Source of the DNA: Alphaproteobacteria bacterium
Lineage (GTDB): Bacteria > Pseudomonadota > Alphaproteobacteria > Micavibrionales > Micavibrionaceae
Assembly: GCA_028289285.1 (NCBI GenBank)
Contig: JANQRF010000002.1
Coordinates: forward strand, 1 to 64,000
Direction: 5' to 3'
Length of the DNA stretch: 64,000 nucleotides
Below are positions 34,045 through 42,039 of this stretch, in pieces (positions within the stretch are counted from its first letter, which is position 1; every line of letters begins with the position of its first letter). The notes beneath the pieces are model-generated. The model did no database searches, was not told the origin of the DNA, and worked only from the letters and a program-made list of their open reading frames with translations. The position numbers were made by a program, and so were the translations under genes.

Positions 34045-35586
34045 TTATTTTAAAGCTGCTATTAAATCTTCTGTGACAGGGTCCTTTGATTGCGTGTCAT
34101 CTGCAATAGCCTTTGCAATCTGCTTGCCAAGTTCCACGCCAAACTGATCAAAAGAGTTGATCCCCCAAATAACACCTTGAACAAAGACTTTATGCTCATA
34201 AAGCGCGATCAGCATACCCAGATGATACGGGTCGAGTTCATCTAATAACAAAGTGACGCACGGACGTGCGCCGTCAAAATGTTTGAAACGGTCTTCATCA
34301 ACCTTACCGTTACACAAGGCTTCTCGCTGGGCCAGCATATTATTTATTAAAATTTCATGATGGCCGTCCAGATCATGACGCGCTTTTTTAAAACCGATAA
34401 ACTCAACCGGAATGATATCCGTGCCCTGATGCAAAAGTTGGAAAAAACTGTGCTGCGCACTTGTTCCTGGTTCGCCAAAGACCACCGGGCCTGTTTTGTA
34501 GTCTGCAATCGGCGATCCATCCCGGCGTACGCTTTTACCGTTTGATTCCATATCAAGCTGCTGCAGATAGGCCGGGAAACGGGCGAGGTCTTGTGCATAG
34601 GGAATAACGGCAACAGAACTGCACTCTCTGACATTGCGGTTAAAGATGCCGTGCAAGGCGAGCTGAACCGGAATATTATCTTCCAGTGCCGTTGTCTGGA
34701 AATGCCGGTCCATATCATAGGCGCCGCGTAAGAGTTGTTCAAAGTTTTCAAACCCAACCGCAATCGCAATCGGCAGGCCGATTGCAGACCAGAGCGAATA
34801 GCGCCCACCAACCCAGTCTTTGAACGGGAACATATTTTCCGGATCAATGCCGAACTCTTGAACGGCTTTTTCATTTGTGGAAAGGGCTGCAAAATGGTCC
34901 TGAACAGCGTCTTCGCCAAGGGCGTTTATCATCCATGTGCGCGCGCTATAGGCGTTACGCATGGTTTCCTGTGTTGTAAAAGTTTTTGAGGCTATCAGGA
35001 ATAACGTTGTTTCAGGATCACATTTTCTTAAAACAGAGGCCAAATGCGCGCCATCAACATTGGATACAAAATATATTTCAAGATCATTACTTTGAAATGC
35101 TTTGAGAGCATCACAAACCATGGCAGGCCCGAGATCGGATCCACCAATTCCAATATTGACAATAGAGGTAAATTTTTTGTCTGCGCGGATTTTATCACTG
35201 AAGCTTTTCATCCGATCCAGCACATCATGGATAAATGGCATGACATTTTCGCCATCCACTAAAACTTTATCTGAAGCCGGGCGCCGCAGGGCCGTATGAA
35301 GAACAGCGCGATCTTCCGTATTATTAATCTTTGTACCTTCAAACATGGCATCGCGCATTTCTTCCACGCCACATTCGCGCGCAAGATCATTTAAGTGCCT
35401 GCAGACGGTTTCATCCTGCCCTGCATCGGCAATGCTCATATACAGACCTGTCATGGAGAGCACCCTGTGGGCAGGCGTGTTTTTAGGCGCGGTGGTGCTA
35501 CAATGGCTCTGCAGAGCCTCAAAGGCGTGCCTACTGGTCAGAGATTTTATATTATGTAATATATTTGTCATATAAGGACCGATCAT
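34045..35586 (-). CDS. pgi: Glucose-6-phosphate isomerase
   Basis: Pgi interconverts glucose 6-phosphate and fructose 6-phosphate. The 513-aa product has the signatures DWVGGRYSLWSAIGLPIAI and GMLIALYEHKVFVQGVIWGINSFDQFGVELGK (read as YEHKVFVQG and WGINSFDQFGVELGK), and the phosphate-binding IGIGGSDLGP. The ATG at 35586 overlaps the M16 stop (ATGA), favouring that start. An internal Met (35571) would give a start closer to other Pgi. It is an unusual member for a run of envelope-processing genes. Confidence 0.96.
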   Translation of the reverse strand: MIGPYMTNILHNIKSLTSRHAFEALQSHCSTTAPKNTPAHRVLSMTGLYMSIADAGQDETVCRHLNDLARECGVEEMRDAMFEGTKINNTEDRAVLHTALRRPASDKVLVDGENVMPFIHDVLDRMKSFSDKIRADKKFTSIVNIGIGGSDLGPAMVCDALKAFQSNDLEIYFVSNVDGAHLASVLRKCDPETTLFLIASKTFTTQETMRNAYSARTWMINALGEDAVQDHFAALSTNEKAVQEFGIDPENMFPFKDWVGGRYSLWSAIGLPIAIAVGFENFEQLLRGAYDMDRHFQTTALEDNIPVQLALHGIFNRNVRECSSVAVIPYAQDLARFPAYLQQLDMESNGKSVRRDGSPIADYKTGPVVFGEPGTSAQHSFFQLLHQGTDIIPVEFIGFKKARHDLDGHHEILINNMLAQREALCNGKVDEDRFKHFDGARPCVTLLLDELDPYHLGMLIALYEHKVFVQGVIWGINSFDQFGVELGKQIAKAIADDTQSKDPVTEDLIAALK

Positions 35587-36947
35587 TCCGCATTGGGAAT
35601 ATCGGTGATTGTCACCAGATTGTCCAGCCCTTCGGGGAGCTGCGGGGTGCCGACAAGGGTGACTGTCATCTTTTCTGGGATCAGAATATCGCGGGCGACG
35701 CGCTGAATGTCTGCTGCGCTCACGGCATTGATTTTATCTGCATAGTGATCGAGGTAATCGGCAGGCAGGTCTTGCGTGCGCAGCCCCATCAAGACACTTG
35801 CGATTTTATCCGTCGAGGTTAGTGATAAAGACAAGGATCCTGTCAGGTAAGATTTCGCATTATTCAGCTCATCCTCCGGGACGGGCTCAGTTTGCAGTTT
35901 TTGCATTTCCGCGCGGATGATTTCCAGCATACGCATAACGCTTTCATTTTTGGTTGAAGTACCAATGCGCATCAAGTCAATTTTTCGGTTATCGCTAATT
36001 GATGAAAAAATACCGTAGGTCAGACCTTCTTTTTCGCGCGCTGTTTCCATCAGGCGGGAGCCAAAGCCTGCGCCGCCAAATATATAATTTAAAACCTGAA
36101 GCGCGTAATAATCCGGGTGATCGCGCCCGAAAGCTGGTAAGGCAATCTGAATAACCGTTTGCGGAATATCTTTTTGATAGAGTGCAATTGTGCCTGGATT
36201 GCTGACATCTGCACCGGGGACGATATCTTCAGGGCCTTGTGCAGGCAGGTGGCCGAATAGCGTATCTAAAAGCATTTGAAATTCTCCTGCCGATATATCT
36301 CCAGCCGCAACAACCACAAGCCGGTCTTGTGTCAGATATTGTGTGTAAAAATCACGCAGGTCATCCGGGGTAATTGCGGGCAATGTTGTCAGTGTGCCGC
36401 CGCTATTCATGGCGTAAGGATGACCTGAATACATACGGTCATTCAGAATGCGCGCAGCAATCCAGTCCGGATCGGCAAGAGAAGAGCGGATACGCGTCAT
36501 ATTGGCATTGCGCATACGGTCAACGGGTTCTGTGTCAAAACGCGGGGCGGTGAGAGCAATCTTTAACAGGTCAAAGGCTTTGTCTTTATGACGCGTCAGG
36601 GTTTTCAGCCTCCCGCCAAACCCGTCACGGCTGGCGGAAAAACGCAGTGTGATGGAATGATCTGCAAGCGCTTTTTGAAAGGCGGTCGAGTCCAGCTCAC
36701 CTGCGCCTTCATCCATCGTGTTGGAGAGCATGCGGACAAGCCCCTGTTTGGCTTCAGGGTCGAGCGTTGTGCCGGAATCCAGGAACACATACTGAAGCGC
36801 AATGATGGGCAGCGTGTCATCCTGCACCAGCCAGCCTTCTATGCCGCCGGGGCTGGTGACCTGCTGGATATCTAAAAACCGGTCCTGTGCCTTGGCATTG
36901 CAGGCACTTAAAAGGATTAAGGCGAAGAAGACGACAAAATGCTTCAT
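35583..36947 (-). CDS. M16-family protein, probably non-catalytic (subunit B)
   Basis: A 454-aa secreted M16-like protein with an N-terminal hydrophobic signal (residues 4-16, SACNA could be a lipobox). The zinc motif HxxEH is absent: the equivalent position reads LSNTMDEGAGELDS. It retains the M16 domain pattern (RVARDILIPEKMTVTLVG and the Y/R-containing SRLMETAREKEGLTYGIF block). In two-gene M16 systems the inactive subunit supports the active one, which here is the gene just upstream, overlapping by 4 bases. Confidence 0.9.
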   Translation of the reverse strand: MKHFVVFFALILLSACNAKAQDRFLDIQQVTSPGGIEGWLVQDDTLPIIALQYVFLDSGTTLDPEAKQGLVRMLSNTMDEGAGELDSTAFQKALADHSITLRFSASRDGFGGRLKTLTRHKDKAFDLLKIALTAPRFDTEPVDRMRNANMTRIRSSLADPDWIAARILNDRMYSGHPYAMNSGGTLTTLPAITPDDLRDFYTQYLTQDRLVVVAAGDISAGEFQMLLDTLFGHLPAQGPEDIVPGADVSNPGTIALYQKDIPQTVIQIALPAFGRDHPDYYALQVLNYIFGGAGFGSRLMETAREKEGLTYGIFSSISDNRKIDLMRIGTSTKNESVMRMLEIIRAEMQKLQTEPVPEDELNNAKSYLTGSLSLSLTSTDKIASVLMGLRTQDLPADYLDHYADKINAVSAADIQRVARDILIPEKMTVTLVGTPQLPEGLDNLVTITDIPNAE

Positions 36948-38305
36948 TCTTGCACCTCCGGCAAAAGGTGGCCTGTCACTGGCGGGCGCAGATACGGCGC
37001 CTGCGGATCAAGATAGGTTTTTGCCGCAGCGTTGACTTGTTCCAGCGTAACAGCGGCAATATCCTGCGGCCAGTTTTCAACATCTTCTATGGTTGATCCT
37101 GTAGTCAGCGCATGACCGAAAATCATCGCAGGGCCGGAAACGGAATCGCGGGCAAAGACGGCATCATCCTGTAAGCGCTGAATGGCATCTTTGACTTCTG
37201 CTTCGTTCATGCCTTCTGTTAAAACTTTTTCAATCTCTGCATCAATCAGGTTTTCAAGTTCTTCCAGAGTGACATCTTGCGCCGGTGTTGCCGTGATCCA
37301 GAGTGTACCGTAATCCAGCGCGGTGCTGTTATAAGACATGGACACCGATGTCGCTTTTTTCTGATTTACAACAAGGGACTGATAGAGCCGTGTTGTCGAT
37401 CCACCGCTCATCGCTTCGGTCAGGACATCCAGCGCAAGCGCATCTTGTTTGTTCATGCGGTGAGAGGGCATGACATAGATACGTTGAAAAGCAGGCTGGC
37501 GGATGACGGGATGTTGTAAAACCATATGTGTTTTACCAATCGCAGGGGCGATTTCCGTGCGGGCGCGCTCCTGCAGGGTTTTAGGGGAAAGGGGACCGTA
37601 GTGTTTTTGTGCAAGCGGTAAAACCTCTTCCATGGTGACATCACCACTGACGATTAAAATAGCGTTATTGGGTGCATACCAGGCATCGTAGAATTTTTTG
37701 ACGTCTTCCCATTCATAGGTCTTGATCTCGCTCATCCAGCCGATGACGGGCGTCCCGTAAGGGTGGTTGATGAAAAGTGCGCTGCGCATTTGTTCGGTAA
37801 AAAGATTGCGCGGATCGTTTTCCGTGCGCTGGCGGCGCTCTTCGAGAACAACATTTTTTTCTGATGCAAAATGCTCCGGCGGCGGGGCGAGATTGGCCAT
37901 GCGGTCCGCTTCCATTTCCATGAGTTTAGGCAAATGCTCTTTGGCAATGGACTGAAAATAAGCGGTGAAATCCTGGCCTGTAAAGGCGTTGTCATTCCCG
38001 CCAAGCCTGCGGACGGTTTTGGACATCTCCCCGGGTGCAATCTTCTGCGTGCCTTTAAACATAAGATGTTCAAAATAATGGGCCATGCCAGATGCGCCCG
38101 GCGCTTCATCAGAAGCGCCAACCCTGTACCAGACCATGTGGGTGACAACCGGCACGCGCGGATTGGGGATCACAACAACCTGCATGCCGTTTTCAAGGCT
38201 TGCGCTTTGGGCGCCGAAAGTCTGTGCCTGCGCTGGCAGTGCAAAAAATAACATCAATGCAAATGCAAGATAGAATTGCCGGTAGAGGCTATGACAGAAG
38301 ATCAT
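36944..38305 (-). CDS. M16-family zinc metallopeptidase (subunit A)
   Basis: The 453-aa product has a signal peptide (hydrophobic 11-27, AQA near 28) and the active-site HYFEHLMFKGT (HxxEH, around residue 80) with the distal glutamate in NVVLEERRQRTEN. The remainder is the two-domain M16 clamp. It probably degrades peptides or signal-peptide fragments in the periplasm. It overlaps the DUF3035 lipoprotein gene upstream and the partner M16 gene downstream, so it is translationally linked to both. Confidence 0.94.
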   Translation of the reverse strand: MIFCHSLYRQFYLAFALMLFFALPAQAQTFGAQSASLENGMQVVVIPNPRVPVVTHMVWYRVGASDEAPGASGMAHYFEHLMFKGTQKIAPGEMSKTVRRLGGNDNAFTGQDFTAYFQSIAKEHLPKLMEMEADRMANLAPPPEHFASEKNVVLEERRQRTENDPRNLFTEQMRSALFINHPYGTPVIGWMSEIKTYEWEDVKKFYDAWYAPNNAILIVSGDVTMEEVLPLAQKHYGPLSPKTLQERARTEIAPAIGKTHMVLQHPVIRQPAFQRIYVMPSHRMNKQDALALDVLTEAMSGGSTTRLYQSLVVNQKKATSVSMSYNSTALDYGTLWITATPAQDVTLEELENLIDAEIEKVLTEGMNEAEVKDAIQRLQDDAVFARDSVSGPAMIFGHALTTGSTIEDVENWPQDIAAVTLEQVNAAAKTYLDPQAPYLRPPVTGHLLPEVQE

Positions 38306-38832
38306 CTATTTTCTTCAACTTTGGGCGTTTCGCCTTCTGTGATGGGTGCGCCCTGTTCACGGTTCTGTTTGATACGTTCAGATTCGCCAATGGGATCAAC
38401 AACAGTGGCTGGCTCCTGAGCATCCTGGCCGATCATTTCTTTCAGTTGCTCAATCCCGGGCATCAGTTCTTCAGACAGCTCAGCCGTTTCCGCATCCACG
38501 CGGGTGCGGATATCCGGGTCGGCATAGCCAGCCCCCGCTTGTTGCAAAAGCACTGCTTCCCCGGCAGAGGCAGCCTCTACGCGTGGTTTTTGAGCCAAGG
38601 CAGGATCACCCAAAACGGCGGCGCGCGCCTCAGCGGACGTTGAAAGTTCCTGCGGGCGCGGCGCGCCAGGTGTTGGCGGACGGACACTAAAGTCGGGCGG
38701 CATTTCCAAAGGGGCGCGTTTTACAACCGCAAACTCATCCGGCGGCTTTTTCGAAAAGTCGAATTGCTCTTTGGTTCTTTCGCAGGCGCTTAAAGTTAAA
38801 ACGGCCAGGCATCCTATAAAAATATTACGCAT
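38302..38832 (-). CDS. DUF3035 lipoprotein, BamF-like outer-membrane assembly subunit
   Basis: The 176-aa product has a lipoprotein signal with lipobox LSAC (Cys17), then the family-typical FDFSKKPPDEFAVVKRAPLEMPPDF (read as PDEFAVVKRAPLEMPPDF) and an extended low-complexity remainder. This protein is the BamF subunit of the BAM complex in alphaproteobacteria. It overlaps lspA by 8 bases and the M16 gene by 4. LspA is the signal peptidase that would process it, so the neighbourhood is functionally coherent. Confidence 0.88.
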   Translation of the reverse strand: MRNIFIGCLAVLTLSACERTKEQFDFSKKPPDEFAVVKRAPLEMPPDFSVRPPTPGAPRPQELSTSAEARAAVLGDPALAQKPRVEAASAGEAVLLQQAGAGYADPDIRTRVDAETAELSEELMPGIEQLKEMIGQDAQEPATVVDPIGESERIKQNREQGAPITEGETPKVEENR

Positions 38833-39388
38833 TGTTTTGAGTATTTTTCTCTCTTTTCGCCTCTAAGAATAGCCCATCAAAGACCAGCAAGGCAATCCCG
38901 ATCACAATGCACATATCGGCGACGTTAAAAGCCGGGTAATGCCAGCCAAGTGCATGAAAATCAAGGAAATCTGCCACGGCCCCGAACCGCAGCCGGTCAA
39001 GGACATTGCCGATCGCTCCGCCAATGACAAGGCCTAAAGAGATAGCTTGCAACCAGCCTGTGGCACGGGAGAGCCACACGCCGAACAGGGCGGAAATTGC
39101 CAGTGCCAGCCCAATCAGGAAATAGGGGGTGTCACTTTGAAACAGGCCAAAGCTGATCCCCTGGTTCCAGACCATGACGATATTAAAAAACGGTGTGACC
39201 TCAATAGAAGTAAAAGGCAGACGGTTGGTGCTGGTGATCCAGTCAAAAAAACCAAGCGAAGGGGCTTCTGGCTGGATATGCGGACGGATCGCCCATTCCA
39301 GTACCATCCATTTGGAGAGCTGGTCGATAATCAAAATATCGGCGATTAATGCATAGCCGATAAGCCGTTTGAGAAAATGCTCGTTCAT
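38825..39388 (-). CDS. lspA: Lipoprotein signal peptidase
   Basis: LspA cleaves prolipoprotein signals in the inner membrane. The 187-aa product has four membrane segments and the catalytic aspartates in IGNVLDRLRFGAVADFLD and FNVADMCIVIG. It heads the nine-gene minus operon lspA-bamF-M16-M16-pgi-pentapeptide-mutL-mem-purN. A terminator for the upstream bufferin unit ends 16 bases before it. Confidence 0.96.
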   Translation of the reverse strand: MNEHFLKRLIGYALIADILIIDQLSKWMVLEWAIRPHIQPEAPSLGFFDWITSTNRLPFTSIEVTPFFNIVMVWNQGISFGLFQSDTPYFLIGLALAISALFGVWLSRATGWLQAISLGLVIGGAIGNVLDRLRFGAVADFLDFHALGWHYPAFNVADMCIVIGIALLVFDGLFLEAKREKNTQNNA

Positions 39389-39403
39389 GAGGGTGCATTA
39401 TAA

Positions 39404-39436
39404 CCAAAAAAAGACCCGGTCCAAGCCGGGTCTTTT
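39404..39436 (-). terminator. Terminator of the bufferin operon
   Basis: On the minus strand AAAAGACCCGG, a 6-base loop, CCGGGTCTTTT and a further run of T form an 11-bp perfect stem with a U-tract. It separates doxX from lspA. Confidence 0.88.
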
Positions 39437-39450
39437 AGATTTATTGAGGT

Positions 39451-39921
39451 TTATTTTCTGATCCATTTTCCAATCAGGTGATCGACGGAGATCCAGCCCG
39501 GGCCGCGAATGGCAATATGCGCCAGCAGGAACATCCAGAAATAATGGGCATGGTTTTGAATGCCGTATTCCGCAGGGACTAAAAACTCGATTGTAATCGT
39601 CATAAAGAGTAATCCAAGTGCCCCAAAGCGTCCGAACAGGCCAAGGGCCAGCAGAACGGGTAAGATCAACTCTCCGGCTGTGCCTGAAATCGCCGCCAGT
39701 TGCGGAGATATAAATGGCACTGGATGAATTTCTTCAAACAGAAAAACTGTCGAAGCCCAGTCATTGTTCAGATAGTTTTGGAATTTGAGCATTCCTGATT
39801 TGAAAAAGATGTTGGCCATGTAAAGCCGAACGCCAAGATCAAAGAGGGCAGCTGCAGGGCAGTTTAAAATTTTCCGGATGGGGCTAAAGGCATCATCCAG
39901 TTTCAGTGCAAGTGCTTTCAT
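39451..39921 (-). CDS. DoxX-family membrane protein, fourth gene of the bufferin operon
   Basis: The 156-aa protein has four hydrophobic segments, with the DoxX features YMANIFFKSGMLKF, AAISGTAGELILPVLLALGLFGRFGALGL and an H-x-x-x-WM-type end. In Caulobacter the corresponding gene (gigD) closes the gig/bufferin operon. It overlaps bufC by 29 bases and is followed by a terminator. Role in quinone or redox coupling is inferred from the family. Confidence 0.88.
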   Translation of the reverse strand: MKALALKLDDAFSPIRKILNCPAAALFDLGVRLYMANIFFKSGMLKFQNYLNNDWASTVFLFEEIHPVPFISPQLAAISGTAGELILPVLLALGLFGRFGALGLLFMTITIEFLVPAEYGIQNHAHYFWMFLLAHIAIRGPGWISVDHLIGKWIRK

Positions 39922-40726
39922 GTTTTTTTCCTTCCATGGTATTTAAAGTAATGTTCTTAAATGTCCCAAGAGACATATGGCGGCTCAAGAAAGCTTGAAA
40001 ACCAAAATCAGGATCTGATTTTAAAATCTCTTCCAAAGCCTCACCAAGTGGCTGCCCGCTGAAAAGATGGTCCAGTAAGTCGTATTCACTTTTGGTGAGA
40101 TGCTCACGCCGGACCATATATTCCGGGCGGTAAATCATCATATAGACACCGCCCTTGGTGATGTCTAATGGTTCGGCTTCATCGCCAGAATCGTTACTAC
40201 AAAAATCATGAATTTCATCAATTGGATATATTGAAGAAAAAAGAAACAGGCTTGCACGCGGTTCAAACGTCAAATGCGCAAAATCATCCGGTGTAAAGCT
40301 GGATAATATATCCGCACTGACTGGTGCATCGTCTGCGGCGTAGTAGGCTTTGTTTGTGATCCAGTCATAGAGAGCGATATCTTTTAAATAAGGTAAGCCT
40401 TGCGCCTCTTTAAGAGCGCCAAGAAAAGATGGAAACTCTTTCCCGTAAAGATTCATATCCCCGCCGCGGGGCGGATTTTGGCGGATAAATTGATAGGCTG
40501 CGCCGCGGAAAAAATCTTCCCCGGTGAGTTTTTCAACGCTTGGATAAGTAATGGCCAAAACATTTTTAAGTTTTTCAAGAATGCCTGTGCGATACACATT
40601 TAAACGGCTTTCAAGAGAAATCTCCCCCGTTTCAAAAATACCATTCAGATCTGCATCATCCAAAAGCGCGGTTTTATCGCCGAGCATTTGATGTTTGAAT
40701 TTCTGTTGGATGTCATTCAGCTGCAT
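39893..40726 (-). CDS. bufC: DUF2063 protein, BufC-like partner of the bufferin-modifying enzyme
   Basis: The 277-aa product matches DUF2063: RLNVYRTGILEKLKNVLAITYPSVEKLTGEDFFRGAAYQFI (core VYRTGI and LTGEDFFRGAA), then PPRGGDMNLYGKEFPSFL. These proteins bind the substrate peptide leader and present it to the DUF692 enzyme. The start overlaps the bufB 3' end by 14 bases, and the 3' end overlaps doxX by 29. The gene symbol rests on family and gene order. Confidence 0.9.
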   Translation of the reverse strand: MQLNDIQQKFKHQMLGDKTALLDDADLNGIFETGEISLESRLNVYRTGILEKLKNVLAITYPSVEKLTGEDFFRGAAYQFIRQNPPRGGDMNLYGKEFPSFLGALKEAQGLPYLKDIALYDWITNKAYYAADDAPVSADILSSFTPDDFAHLTFEPRASLFLFSSIYPIDEIHDFCSNDSGDEAEPLDITKGGVYMMIYRPEYMVRREHLTKSEYDLLDHLFSGQPLGEALEEILKSDPDFGFQAFLSRHMSLGTFKNITLNTMEGKKHESTCTETG

Positions 40727-41588
40727 AGGCTACTCTTAAAACATCCGTCATGACTCGCCGGGCGCGATGTGCTTCCTGCACAAGGGTGGAGAGGGGTGGG
40801 AGCTCTTCATCCCATTCAATCAATGTGGGTGTTTCGCCGATATGGCCAACAGCGTGGGCATAGAGATCCCAGACCGGGTCATGGACCGGCTTGCTATGTG
40901 TATCAATGAGAATGGTTTTATCTTCAACGGGTTGCTCCGTATAACCGGCCAGATGCATCTCGCCGACATATTTAGGTGTGATGTCATTGATATACTTATA
41001 TGGGTCGTGTCCGTGATTATGGGCCTGTACATAGATATTGTTGATATCGAGTAGGATTTTGCAGCCGGTACGTTTAGCAGCTTCATTCATGAAGTTCTGT
41101 TCGTTCATTTCATTATCTGCAAAATCAATATAGGTGGACGGGTTTTCAACCAATATCTGCATGCCTAAATAATCCTGCGCACGGTCTACATTCTCACAAA
41201 GTTTCGACAGCGTTTCTTCCGTATAAGGCAGCGGGAGCAAATCATTTAAATGCGCATTACCGCTCGCGCTCCAGGACGCATGATCTGAAAACTGGAATGG
41301 CTGATAAATTTCAATCAGCTCTTTAATTTTTTGAAGATGGTCAAGATCAATCCCGTCTGCTGAGCCTAAAGACAGGCCGACCGCATGGAAACTCATCTCA
41401 TATAGCTCACGGGATTTTTCAAGGTGGTGACGATTTATACCGCCGCCGAAATAATTTTCAGGATGAACTTCCAGCCAGCCAACATCCGGGCGCTCTTTGG
41501 GGATGTCTGCATAATGGGCATGGCGCAGGCCAATGCCAACCGGATCAGGAAGGTCCGGGCGCGTATTGTACGCGCCCGGCTTTTCCAT
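40713..41588 (-). CDS. bufB: DUF692/MNIO enzyme, BufB-like
   Basis: Multinuclear non-heme iron oxidases of this family modify cysteines of BufA precursors. The 291-aa product has the TIM-barrel metal ligands spread as GIGLRHAHYAD, VHPENYFGGG, FQFSDHASW, NPSTYIDF, LDINNIYVQAHNHG, and GEMHLAGY. I start it at the ATG at 41588, 10 bases after the bufA stop. A longer upstream reading would run through bufA and is not credible. A perfect 11-bp hairpin lies in codons 4-12 (41555-41579). Confidence 0.93.
   Translation of the reverse strand: MEKPGAYNTRPDLPDPVGIGLRHAHYADIPKERPDVGWLEVHPENYFGGGINRHHLEKSRELYEMSFHAVGLSLGSADGIDLDHLQKIKELIEIYQPFQFSDHASWSASGNAHLNDLLPLPYTEETLSKLCENVDRAQDYLGMQILVENPSTYIDFADNEMNEQNFMNEAAKRTGCKILLDINNIYVQAHNHGHDPYKYINDITPKYVGEMHLAGYTEQPVEDKTILIDTHSKPVHDPVWDLYAHAVGHIGETPTLIEWDEELPPLSTLVQEAHRARRVMTDVLRVAYAAE
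41555..41579 (-). promoter_or_regulatory. Strong hairpin in the first codons of bufB
   Basis: CCGGGCGCGTA (41555-41565) and TACGCGCCCGG (41569-41579) form a perfect 11-bp GC-rich stem with a 3-base loop, about nine bases inside bufB. In the mRNA it would sit just downstream of bufA's stop and could slow bufB translation and protect bufA mRNA, giving more peptide than enzyme. That role is inferred. Confidence 0.55.
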
Positions 41589-41598
41589 GGAAGGAAAC

Positions 41599-41919
41599 TT
41601 AGCCTTCTTTTTTGTCCATGGCTGCTTTTTCATAGCCTTTACCTTCGAAAGGTGTCGTGGACCCGCCAACGAGTTTATCGCAGACGCCTTTTGGCAGAGC
41701 GATCCACTCGCCGCCATCACCATCTGTTTCTGCATAGCCTGCACAGCTATGTGTACCTGCAGCATTTGCACAGGCGTTTTTACCAGCTTTGACAACGCCG
41801 TAGCATTTTTCCTTTCCAGCTTCCATTGCGTGCGCGGAAGGTGCATTTGCAGCGCCTGCCAGTGTCACGGCAAAAGCGCCGGCCATAATTGTATTTAAAG
41901 CAGTTTTTGTAAGACTCAT
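41599..41919 (-). CDS. bufA: DUF2282 precursor, BufA-like bufferin (RiPP copper buffer)
   Basis: The 106-aa product has a signal-type N-terminus (hydrophobic residues 11-25, AHA near 29-31) and a core with four cysteines at 39, 50, 59 and 80: EKCYGVVKAGKNAC, HSCAGYAE and LPKGVCDKL. This spacing is the DUF2282 pattern. Bufferins are exported peptides modified by BufB/BufC to thiooxazoles that sequester copper. The gene is first of the unit behind a SigF-like promoter, with AGGAGGAAT-type Shine-Dalgarno upstream. Confidence 0.92.
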   Translation of the reverse strand: MSLTKTALNTIMAGAFAVTLAGAANAPSAHAMEAGKEKCYGVVKAGKNACANAAGTHSCAGYAETDGDGGEWIALPKGVCDKLVGGSTTPFEGKGYEKAAMDKKEG

Positions 41920-41996
41920 GAGGATTCCTCCATGGGTTCGTCTTTAGTTTAAAATGGGAAAAATGCAACCGCGCATCTTTCCTTGATGCAGGTTCA

Positions 41997-42022
41997 TTCG
42001 ACACCTGCACCGGGACAGTTAC
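41997..42022 (-). promoter_or_regulatory. ECF SigF-like promoter of the bufferin operon
   Basis: On the minus strand GTAACT (42022-42017), exactly 16 bases, then CGAA (42000-41997). This is one base from the GTAACC-N16-CGAA pattern described for Caulobacter SigF, whose regulon includes the homologous DUF2282 operon. It lies in the short ileS-bufA gap, giving about a 70-base leader. The match was found by eye and the sigma gene is not in the window. Confidence 0.65.
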
Positions 42023-42039
42023 ATAGATATAGAAAAAAA

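Noticed and set aside
41589..41846. Long N-terminal extension of the DUF692 (bufB) frame
   Set aside because: It runs through bufA in another frame, contains no family sequence, and a good family start is at 41588.
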